This document shows positions 1-6,256 of a stretch of DNA of 13,090 nucleotides, in pieces. Under the pieces are notes generated by a model. It did no database searches and had not been told where the DNA came from. It saw nothing but the letters and a program-made list of their open reading frames with translations. The translations under genes and the position numbers were made by a program. The stretch lies in the NCBI GenBank assembly GCA_022710245.1, contig JAKLHH010000078.1:1-13090 (forward strand), read 5' to 3'. This DNA comes from Myxococcota bacterium. GTDB lineage: Bacteria; Myxococcota; Polyangia; GCA-2747355; JAKLHH01. Within the stretch, counting starts at the first letter, position 1, and every line of letters starts with the position of its first letter.

Positions 1-649
1 GGTTCGCGTTGGTGATGCCGAGCTTGCGCCCGAGCTCCAGGCTGAGGTCGCCGAAGCCGGGGAGCGCGGCGCGCTTGGTCGCGCCGAGGACGTCCACGTC
101 GTGCACCTTGTAGAGGATCGGCACGTTCAGCGCGACACCCCACCGGTTCTTGATCCAGGTGCCGAGGCGCGTGTTGACGGTGGTGAAGTAGCCTCCCTTG
201 GCGAAGCTCTCGCTGGTGATGCACTGCAGATCGAGGTGGCCGCCGGTCACGCCGCGGCCGATCCACTTGGCGCCGCCGGCGGTGGAGCTGGAGGCGCCGC
301 CGCCGACGCCGCAGCCGCCGAGGCTCCCCCAGCTCGCCAGCGGAGGACCGTCCGTCCGCACCCGCAGCAGCGCCTCGCCGGCCAGCTCGGGGCAGTCGAG
401 GGGACGTGCCCGGCGCCCGGCGCGCTCGGCGGCCGCCAGCGCCGCCTCGGTCCGCGCCAGCTCCCGGCGCGCGTCGCGGCGGGCCAGCGCGCGGTCGAGG
501 AGCGGCGCGAGGCTGAGCGCGACGAACCCGAGCGCCGCCAGCGAGACGAGCAGCGCGGGCAGGCCCCGCTGTCTCCTCCCGGAGCGTCCCGCAGCGGTGC
601 GAGGACCGGGGCCCCGAGGCGAGGGCGAGCCCGGGTCAGGGCGTGACAT
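1..649 (-). CDS. Probable outer-membrane barrel protein with N-terminal membrane anchor and coiled coil (partial, 3' end outside window)
   Basis: Open without a stop from the ATG at 649 to the window edge (216 codons), so the C-terminus is missing. After a basic, Pro/Gly-rich start there is a hydrophobic helix at about residues 30-50 (LPALLVSLAALGFVALSL). A charged Ala/Arg/Glu helix at about 51-82 looks like a short coiled coil, and a Gly/Ser-rich stretch with several cysteines follows. From about residue 135 the sequence alternates polar and hydrophobic residues with aromatic strand ends (GGYFTTVNTRLGTWIKNRWG, then PGFGDLSLELGRKLG). This is the style of outer-membrane beta-barrel 'transporter' proteins. 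The ATG lies 14 bases inside the upstream propeller gene, so it is the last visible gene of a coupled operon. Barrel identity is inferred from strand pattern, not from a recognised family signature. An inner-membrane-anchored protein with an exported beta domain is the alternative. Confidence 0.62.
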   Translation of the reverse strand, partial: MSRPDPGSPSPRGPGPRTAAGRSGRRQRGLPALLVSLAALGFVALSLAPLLDRALARRDARRELARTEAALAAAERAGRRARPLDCPELAGEALLRVRTDGPPLASWGSLGGCGVGGGASSSTAGGAKWIGRGVTGGHLDLQCITSESFAKGGYFTTVNTRLGTWIKNRWGVALNVPILYKVHDVDVLGATKRAALPGFGDLSLELGRKLGITNAN

Positions 650-1649
650 GGAGGTCCGGCCAGCGATCGTTGCTCGAGTGGAAGGTGAGCCGGGTCGCCT
701 CCGACGGCGCGCTCCCGACCTCCCAGAGGTAGAGCTCGTAGTCGGCGATGTCGTGGTCGTGACCGCGCTGCGTGGCCGCCCAGACCAGCCAGCGCCCGCT
801 CGCGTCGAGCTGGGGGAAGTACTCGTGGGAGCGCGGCCCCGGGATATCCACGAAGCGGAGCTCGTCGTAGCCGAGCTTGCGCACGGGCTTGCCTTCCTTC
901 AGGGCCTGCGCGAAGAGCTCGCTGCCGCCGTTGCCCGAGGGGTTGACCCAGTAGATGCGGTCGCCGGCCGGGAACCAGTTCACCTGGCAGCCCTCGCCGG
1001 TCTGCGTCCAGGTCTTCGTGGCGAGCGCGAGCACGCCGGTCTCGCGGCGCGCGCCCCGCAGCGTCATCGCCAGGTAGCCGCCGTCCGGCGAGAGGTGCGG
1101 GTTCTGCAGCTCGGCGCCGCCCAGGGCCGGGATCTGCGCGCTGTCGGCGAGGAGCGTCTCCGCGCCGCCGGCGAGCTCGCGGGTGAGGACCTGGGTGCCG
1201 CGCGAGAAGAGGATCTTCTGCGGGCCGATCCAGATCCCCCAGCTCGCGTTCTCCACCACCCGTCGCGGCTCGCCGCCCGTGGTGGGCATCAGGTAGAGGT
1301 CCCACTTGCCCGGCCGGTTCGCGTCCTGCTCGCTGACCCAGCCGCCGCGGCTGCGGGTGAAGAGGATCTGCTGGCCGTCCGGAGAGAAGCGCGGGTACCA
1401 GTCGACGGCCTCGCCCTGCGTCAGCTGCTTCAGCTCGGAGCCGTCGGCCTTCATGGTGAAGAGGTCGTGGTTGCCGAAGCGCGAGCTGGACCAGACGATC
1501 AGCCCCTTCACGCGGGCGCCGATCTTCTGCATGGCGGCGCGCTGCTCGGCCGAGACCTGCCCCTCGGCGCCCGACGGGGGCCGCCGCTGCAGGGAGGCGC
1601 AGGAGGTGAGGGCGACGCTCGCGAGGAGCGCGAGGAGGCACGACTTCAT
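636..1649 (-). CDS. TolB/PD40-type beta-propeller lipoprotein
   Basis: 337 residues. The N-terminus is a lipoprotein signal: MK start, hydrophobic core and lipobox LTSC with the acylated Cys at 17. The rest is a beta-propeller of the WD40-like PD40/TolB kind. Blades carry the typical phrases YPRFSPDGQQILF and NPHLSPDGGYLAM, with outer-strand text such as LFTMKADGSELKQLT. Proteins of this fold usually act as periplasmic or surface protein-binding platforms; no catalytic residues are apparent. The last third (EYFPQLDASGRWLVW, then DYELYLW and NDRWPDL) matches, block by block, the end of the propeller encoded at 4032-2557, so the two are paralogues in one operon. The start ATG overlaps the epimerase stop (ATGA). 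The stop lies 14 bases inside the next gene. Domain call is firm; the partner is unknown. Confidence 0.88.
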   Translation of the reverse strand: MKSCLLALLASVALTSCASLQRRPPSGAEGQVSAEQRAAMQKIGARVKGLIVWSSSRFGNHDLFTMKADGSELKQLTQGEAVDWYPRFSPDGQQILFTRSRGGWVSEQDANRPGKWDLYLMPTTGGEPRRVVENASWGIWIGPQKILFSRGTQVLTRELAGGAETLLADSAQIPALGGAELQNPHLSPDGGYLAMTLRGARRETGVLALATKTWTQTGEGCQVNWFPAGDRIYWVNPSGNGGSELFAQALKEGKPVRKLGYDELRFVDIPGPRSHEYFPQLDASGRWLVWAATQRGHDHDIADYELYLWEVGSAPSEATRLTFHSSNDRWPDLHVTP

Positions 1650-2560
1650 CGAGAGCTCCCGGGCTGGAGGTCGGCGCAGCGCGCGAGGCCCTCGCGCACG
1701 CCGACGGGGTGATAGCCGAGGTCGCGGCCAGCGGCGGTCGGATCGAGGCTGGCGTCCTGGCTGAGGCCGGCGAGCGCGTGGCGGGCCAGCTCGCGCCGGC
1801 GGCTGAGCGGGCCGATCACGCCGGCCGCGAGGCGACAGAGGGGGAGCGGGACGGAGATGAAGCGCCGTCGCTCTCCCCGTCGCTCGAGGAGGAGCTCGGC
1901 GAGCTCGCGGAGCGTCACCTCCTCGCCGCCGCAGAGGTTGTAGATCTTGCCGAAGGTCTCCCGCCGCCCGGCGATCGCCGCCAGGCCGTCGACGAGGTCC
2001 TCGACGTGCACCGGGTTCTTGCGGACGCGGCCGCCATCGATCAGCGGCACCAGCGGCAGCCGCAGCAGGCGCTCGAAGATCTGGAGCTCGATGCCGCCGC
2101 CCGTCTCGTAGACCAGCGTCGGGCGCACCACGGTGACCCCGAGCCGATCGGCGCGCGCGAGGACCAGCCGCTCGGCCTCGCGCTTGGAGCGGGCGTAGGG
2201 GGCGCTCGACGGGTAGACCACCGAGGCCGACGAGATGTAGATGAAGTGCCCGGCGCGGGCTGCCACGGCCGCCTCGAGGAGGCGCCGCGTGCCCTCGACG
2301 TTCACCTGCCGGAACAGGCGCGCGTCCTCGGAGAGCACCACCGCCGCCAGGTGATAGACGGTCTCGCTGCCGGCGAGCGCCGCCGCGAGGCCGCTGCCGT
2401 CGCGGAGATCACCCTCGCAGAGCTCGCAGCCGGTGCCGTCGAGCCGCGGGCGCAGCGGGTCGCCCGGGAGGACGAGCGCGCGCACCGCGTGACCCGCTGC
2501 GGTCAGCCGTCGGACGAGACGGACGCCGACCGTGCCGGAGGCGCCGGTGACGAGGATCAC
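1646..2560 (-). CDS. NAD(P)-dependent epimerase/dehydratase-like protein (extended SDR family)
   Basis: 304 residues, from a GTG start at 2560. That start is chosen because it overlaps the stop of the upstream gene (GTGA) and places the Rossmann motif TGASGTVG at residues 5-12, as is usual for the family. Further hallmarks: acidic DLRD after the third strand (about 51-54), YHLAA (69-73), active-site Ser region YISSAS (108-113), and the catalytic pair Y122-x3-K126 (YARSK). Extended SDR proteins of this type epimerise, dehydrate or reduce nucleotide sugars or sterol-like substrates in the cytoplasm. The C-terminal substrate domain (NPVHVEDLVDG, YNLCGGEEVTLREL) is typical but does not identify the substrate. 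It is the only evidently cytoplasmic product among exported neighbours, so it may modify a glycan or lipid used with them; that link is inference. The end overlaps the next gene by 4 bases. Confidence 0.9.
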   Translation of the reverse strand: MILVTGASGTVGVRLVRRLTAAGHAVRALVLPGDPLRPRLDGTGCELCEGDLRDGSGLAAALAGSETVYHLAAVVLSEDARLFRQVNVEGTRRLLEAAVAARAGHFIYISSASVVYPSSAPYARSKREAERLVLARADRLGVTVVRPTLVYETGGGIELQIFERLLRLPLVPLIDGGRVRKNPVHVEDLVDGLAAIAGRRETFGKIYNLCGGEEVTLRELAELLLERRGERRRFISVPLPLCRLAAGVIGPLSRRRELARHALAGLSQDASLDPTAAGRDLGYHPVGVREGLARCADLQPGSSR

Positions 2561-4032
2561 CGCGGTCGCCGCCTTGCGCGGAGGCCGAGCACGAGGAGCC
2601 CGAGGAGCAGCGCGCCCGCGCCCGCCTCGAGCAGCGCACCCGCGCCCGGGACGCGCCCGCCCCCGGACAGCGCGCAGCCCCCGCCGCTGCTCGCGGGAGG
2701 CGTCGCCGCGTCGGGCCCGCCGGCGTCCTTCGAGGTCGGGGGCGTGGTGAGCTTGAGCGTCACCGCGGCGTTGGCCGGGCTGTTCGTCGCGTTGGCGGCG
2801 GAGAGCTGCACGGTGCCCTGATAGGTGCCGGCCGCGAGCCCGTCGGTCTTCACGCTGACGGTGACCTGCTGCTCGTTGCCGCTGCCGCTCACCTTCGCCG
2901 TCAGCCAGCCCGAGCCCGCCGCGTAGGTCAGCTGCACGCTGAGCGCGTCGAGCGTCCCGCCCCCGGCGTTCTTCACCGCGATCTTCTGCTCGGCGGGCGT
3001 CTCGCCGGGCTTCGCCTCGAAGCTGAGCAGGCTCGGGTTGAGGAGCAGGCTGGGGCTCTTCGCCGGCTGCCAGAGCTCGCCGACGTAGAGGGCCGGGTAC
3101 TGATCGTTCTTCGCGTCGTTGGTCACGCGATAGCGCTTGTCGATCCCGGCGCCGAGCGGGTGGAGCCAGATCTCGTAGTCGCAGAACTCCTGGTCGTGGC
3201 AGCCGGTGGAGGCCGCGTAGGCGAGCCACTTCCCGTCGGTGGAGGGGTAGGGCATGTACTCGTGGCCCCAGTCGTCGTTGGGGTGGTTCATCTCCGGCTT
3301 GTAGGAGCTGCGCGTCGCCAGGTCGTTCACGTCGAGCGTGTAGACGTCCGGGTAGGTCGGGCAGAGGGCGGCCTCGCCGCAGACGTGGAAGACCAGCGAG
3401 CTGGTGGGCGGCGTCGAAGGGCCGCAGCCCGAGCCGACGAAGTAGACCTTCTCCTTGGCCTTGAGGTCGAGGAGGATGGCCGCGAAGCCCGCCTTGAACG
3501 AGCCGTTCGCGCCGTCGTGGCCGTCGCGGTAGCGATCGGAGCCGGCGATCATCCAGCGGCCGTCGGCGGTGATGCCGCCCGGGTCCATCTGCTTGTCGGC
3601 GACCGCGGTGAAGTCCCCGTGCTTGAACATCAGGGTCTTGCTGCCGGTCTCCGGGTCGACCAGGTAGAAGTCCTCGTAGAGGCGGCAGACGAGCCCGCTG
3701 TTGTCGTGCAGCCAGAAGAGCGGCTGCCCGTCGAAGAGGCGCTTGTCCTCGCTCTTGTCCCAGCGCATCACGTGCGCCGACTCGTCGACCAGGGAGCGGT
3801 AGGCGATCCAGCGGCCGTCCGGCGACCAGCGGGCGAGGCGCCCGCCGGTGGTGGTCAGGCGGGTGACGCCGCTGCCGTCGGCCTTGGCCAGGTAGATCTC
3901 GCGCCGGGAGTCGGCGCGGTTCGACTCCCAGACGACCCAGCCGTTGGCCGGGTAGTCGTCGGCGCCGGCGCGCGCGGGGAGCAGCGTGGCCAGGCACAGC
4001 AGCAGGGCAGGGACGATCGCTCGCGTGGACAT
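2557..4032 (-). CDS. Secreted PD40 beta-propeller protein with BACON-like domain and MYXO-CTERM sorting tail
   Basis: 491 residues from the ATG at 4032. A GTG exists 21 bases upstream, but a GGAGG ribosome site (4042-4046, 9 bases before the ATG) lies between them and favours the ATG. Order: Sec signal peptide (1-25, ending LPARAGA); PD40-type propeller to about 325 (LARWSPDGRWIAY, PYPSTDGKWLAY); an Ig-like, BACON-resembling domain at about 335-440 (LSFEAKPGETPAEQKI, GLAAGTYQGTVQLSA); a Pro/Ser/Gly linker; then GGGC with Cys453, a hydrophobic helix, and the Arg-rich end RARRRPR. That tail matches the MYXO-CTERM signal, which is processed by myxosortases and tethers proteins at the surface of myxobacteria. 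The protein is therefore probably surface displayed. It is first in the operon and paralogous to the lipoprotein encoded at 1649-636. Ligand unknown. Confidence 0.87.
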   Translation of the reverse strand: MSTRAIVPALLLCLATLLPARAGADDYPANGWVVWESNRADSRREIYLAKADGSGVTRLTTTGGRLARWSPDGRWIAYRSLVDESAHVMRWDKSEDKRLFDGQPLFWLHDNSGLVCRLYEDFYLVDPETGSKTLMFKHGDFTAVADKQMDPGGITADGRWMIAGSDRYRDGHDGANGSFKAGFAAILLDLKAKEKVYFVGSGCGPSTPPTSSLVFHVCGEAALCPTYPDVYTLDVNDLATRSSYKPEMNHPNDDWGHEYMPYPSTDGKWLAYAASTGCHDQEFCDYEIWLHPLGAGIDKRYRVTNDAKNDQYPALYVGELWQPAKSPSLLLNPSLLSFEAKPGETPAEQKIAVKNAGGGTLDALSVQLTYAAGSGWLTAKVSGSGNEQQVTVSVKTDGLAAGTYQGTVQLSAANATNSPANAAVTLKLTTPPTSKDAGGPDAATPPASSGGGCALSGGGRVPGAGALLEAGAGALLLGLLVLGLRARRRPR

Positions 4033-4074
4033 GGTGGCTCGCCTCCGACGCACTCCAGAACGCGTCGCGCCGAC

Positions 4075-4103
4075 ATTCTAGTTCAGCGACCGGCGATGCA
4101 GAA
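4075..4103 (-). promoter_or_regulatory. Weak candidate sigma-70-type promoter for the propeller operon
   Basis: On the minus strand TAGAAT (4080-4075) resembles a -10 box (TATAAT), with a poor -35 candidate TTCTGC (4103-4098) at a 17-base spacing. It lies about 43 bases before the ATG at 4032, which leaves room for the GGAGG ribosome site. The -35 match is weak, so this is only a suggestion. Confidence 0.25.
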
Positions 4104-4136
4104 GGGGGTGCGCGATCGACGCCGCAGTAGCGGGAA

Positions 4137-4164
4137 TGGACAAACGAGACAGTGCTGGGATAAT
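4137..4164 (+). promoter_or_regulatory. Sigma-70-like promoter giving a probably leaderless mRNA
   Basis: TGGACA (4137-4142, 5/6 match to TTGACA), 16-base spacer, GATAAT (4159-4164, 5/6 match to TATAAT). Transcription would be expected to start about 4171-4173, that is at or next to the ATG at 4173. No Shine-Dalgarno sequence lies before that ATG, which agrees with a leaderless transcript. AT content here is notably higher than in the flanking DNA. Confidence 0.55.
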
Positions 4165-4172
4165 TCACCACC

Positions 4173-4571
4173 ATGGCACAGGGGCGTCCGTTGCAATACG
4201 ATGCGGGGGAGTCACGCCGACGTCTGCACGTCTGGGACGAGCCACGAGCTGGTTTCCTCTTCGAGGAGGAGCGCGGCATCGAGGTCGGGAAGTGCTCTTC
4301 CGAGATCAGCCCGGAGCTCGCACAGCGACTGCTGAACGAGGGGATTCCGTACAATCCGGCGACCTGGAAGAAGATCTACCCCAGGTCTCTCTACAATGTC
4401 TTCCAGGGCACGCCCTATCGTGCACACCAGGTCGGCCGGGGCTGCTATCACGGCTTCCCGGAGAAGCCCGGTATGATTCCCCCTGTGCTGGTCGATGAGC
4501 TGCGAGCGAGAGCTAGGGATGAGGGCTGCGAGAGCCAGTTCGAGAGCTGGATGGCGCGGGAGGACCCATGA
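4173..4571 (+). CDS. Unrecognised 132-residue protein paired with ImmA/IrrE-domain gene
   Basis: A soluble protein of mixed charge with no signal peptide or membrane segment. It contains an aromatic, Gly-rich centre at about residues 68-96 (IYPRSLYNVFQGTPYRAH, GRGCYHGFPEKPG) and a helical, charged end (LVDELRARARDEGCESQFE). I cannot assign it to a named family; the centre looks conserved rather than random, but that is an impression. The start is set by the promoter at 4137-4164, which places transcription at this ATG. The stop overlaps the start of the metallopeptidase gene (ATGA), so the two are made together. In two-gene sets of this shape the small partner is often a toxin, an antitoxin or the protease substrate; which applies here cannot be told. 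Base composition is lower in GC than the flanking genes. Confidence 0.8.
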   Translation: MAQGRPLQYDAGESRRRLHVWDEPRAGFLFEEERGIEVGKCSSEISPELAQRLLNEGIPYNPATWKKIYPRSLYNVFQGTPYRAHQVGRGCYHGFPEKPGMIPPVLVDELRARARDEGCESQFESWMAREDP

Positions 4572-5977
4572 CGGCGAAGGGACTGGAAATCGACGTTCGG
4601 TGGACCCGTGATCAGGTCGGCACCGCTAGTACCGCAACGGACGCAACATGGGGCCGGCTGTCGGTCACCGTCGGAGGTGACCTGTTCTGGGGCAGGCGGG
4701 GTGCCGTAGGACGTGAGGGCCTGGATTGGACCTGGGGCGACGTGCTGGTGCAGCTTGCCGAGACTTGGCCCTGGCTCGAATACGAAGAGGGCTGGCCTGC
4801 AGGCCTTTCACCGCTGGCCCCGCTCGATTTCGACTCCGCTGTTCGGCAGCGATTGGCCGAGCTCTCGGGACGTCGCCGGAGCGAGGAGGAGCAGCTCCTC
4901 TACGAGTTTCGCGGACGCCATGATCTCTCCCGAGCGCTGCAGGGTGCCGTCGTGCCCAGCCTTTGGCTCGTCCGCGAGGGGTGCGAAATGTGGGTCGCGA
5001 GCGACACGCGGCAGGTCCGGATTTCGGCGGCCGCAGTGCTCGAGAAACTCGAGGCGCTTGGCGAGCAGATCGCCGATCGCTTGGCCACGGTTCAGGACCC
5101 ACGTGCGCGCGATCTGCGCGAGGACTGGGGGCGGCGGCGGGCTGTCGACGTCACTTCGCTGCTGGAGATCGCAACCAACGTTCCGGCTGTCGAACTTCAA
5201 GACCTCTCCGATGGTGATCCAGCCACCTTGTTTGAAGTCGGGGATCGATTTCAGACTAACGAGTTGATGGCCGCAGCGAGAATGGCCGGCCCCGTTGCTC
5301 CCCGGAGCGTGTTGCGGCAGCTGATCGGGCTGGTGAAGGGTATCCAACCGCGGCCGACCGTGGCGCTAGATGACCTGGCCAGGAGGTGGCGCGCTCTCTC
5401 ACCCGCGGCTGGCCCACCCGCTTCGCCGGCAGAGGAGGGTTACCAGCTGGCGGAGTGGGTCCGTGATGAGCTGGCACTGTCAGCAGATGATAGGCTGGAA
5501 CCCGAGGAGTTGTTGGTTCGCTGGGACGTTGAGTGTCAGGATCTCGTCCTTGAAGTCGATACCATCGACGCGGTGGCGGTTTGGGGACCGAAGCACGGAC
5601 CGGCAGTCGTCGTGAACAAGAGCGGACGACACGCCCGGTCGTCATCGGGTCGTCGCGCGACGCTTGCCCATGAGATCGTTCATCTCCTCGTTGATCGCGA
5701 AGGAGCGCTTCCCCTGGCCGACGTGGTCGGGGGCAATGTCGCCCGCGCCGTCGAGCAGCGGGCTCGTGCCGCGGCTGCCGAGTTGCTGGTACCGCGCCGC
5801 ACCGCCGGCGCAGCCTTTGCGAGCGGCCGGCCCGACGAAGTCTTGACGGAGCTCTGCAGGCGCTACGGCGCCAGCGAGGAACTCGTCGCTTGGCAGGTCC
5901 GTAACTCGGATCTGTCGGTTTCAGAGACCACCTGGGCGTTTCTTCGTGGCAAGGTGTCCGGCTCCCATCGCTTCTAG
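4568..5977 (+). CDS. ImmA/IrrE-type zinc metallopeptidase (COG2856-like) with large uncharacterised N-terminal region
   Basis: 469 residues. The C-terminal domain carries the zinc-peptidase signature HEIVH at 368-372 within TLAHEIVHLLVDREG. The expected downstream acidic ligand and helix follow (VEQRARAAAAELLVP, E396 to P409). This is the ImmA/IrrE arrangement; known members cleave repressors, as ImmA does for ImmR of ICEBs1, or DdrO in the IrrE/PprI response of Deinococcus. Those often have a helix-turn-helix; I see none here. Instead about 340 residues precede the protease. They begin with a WGRLSVTVGGDLFWG strand segment and a Trp-rich WTWGDVLVQLAETWPWLEYEE block, which may sense a ligand or hold the partner. 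Start overlaps the 132-residue gene by 4 bases. GC is lower than in neighbours, suggesting transfer. Peptidase call is strong; target is unknown. Confidence 0.88.
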   Translation: MTAKGLEIDVRWTRDQVGTASTATDATWGRLSVTVGGDLFWGRRGAVGREGLDWTWGDVLVQLAETWPWLEYEEGWPAGLSPLAPLDFDSAVRQRLAELSGRRRSEEEQLLYEFRGRHDLSRALQGAVVPSLWLVREGCEMWVASDTRQVRISAAAVLEKLEALGEQIADRLATVQDPRARDLREDWGRRRAVDVTSLLEIATNVPAVELQDLSDGDPATLFEVGDRFQTNELMAAARMAGPVAPRSVLRQLIGLVKGIQPRPTVALDDLARRWRALSPAAGPPASPAEEGYQLAEWVRDELALSADDRLEPEELLVRWDVECQDLVLEVDTIDAVAVWGPKHGPAVVVNKSGRHARSSSGRRATLAHEIVHLLVDREGALPLADVVGGNVARAVEQRARAAAAELLVPRRTAGAAFASGRPDEVLTELCRRYGASEELVAWQVRNSDLSVSETTWAFLRGKVSGSHRF

Positions 5978-6256
5978 ATCAGCGATCACGATTCTCGAAC
6001 ACTTCGACGCCCGGCGGCGCGCGGGGACCCCCGCTCGCGGGCCTCTCCCCACCCCTCGCTCACTCGCGGGCGATCTCAGCGCGGACCGCCACGAGCGAGC
6101 CCGCTCGTTCGGCTCGGGGCGGGGCCTCTGCCCCTCCCGCGGCGCCCCACGCGCCGCCTCATTCCAGCTTCCCTGCTCATCGTCGATCGAGAATCGCGCT
6201 CGTCCACTTAGACCGAAACCTCGACCTCGGTTCTGAGCCCTTTCGCGCGGGCGACC
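5978..6256 (+). other. Gene-free convergent intergenic region with small hairpins
   Basis: This 279-base stretch lies between two convergent stops and I see no plausible gene. It holds several short GC-rich inverted repeats: GCGGG/CCCGC (6021-6025, 6030-6034), ACGAGCG/CGCTCGT (6091-6097, 6102-6108) and GGGGC/GCCCC (6121-6125, 6130-6134). GC drops toward 6170-6240. The stems could stop transcription from either side, but none is followed by a T run. Confidence 0.5.
6091..6108. terminator. Possible bidirectional hairpin terminator
   Basis: A perfect 7-base stem ACGAGCG/CGCTCGT with loop AGCC lies 114 bases after the metallopeptidase stop and about 150 bases after the stop of the convergent membrane gene. 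It has no U tract, so it is only a candidate. Confidence 0.3.

Noticed and set aside
198..1712. Long plus-strand reading frame opposite the propeller lipoprotein
   Set aside because: Low-complexity Ala/Arg/Glu composition with no domain; antisense shadow in high-GC DNA.
2561..4354. Very long minus-strand reading frame extending the epimerase upstream to 4354
   Set aside because: It is a frame shadow of the propeller/BACON gene; the GTG at 2560 overlaps that gene's stop and places the Rossmann motif correctly.
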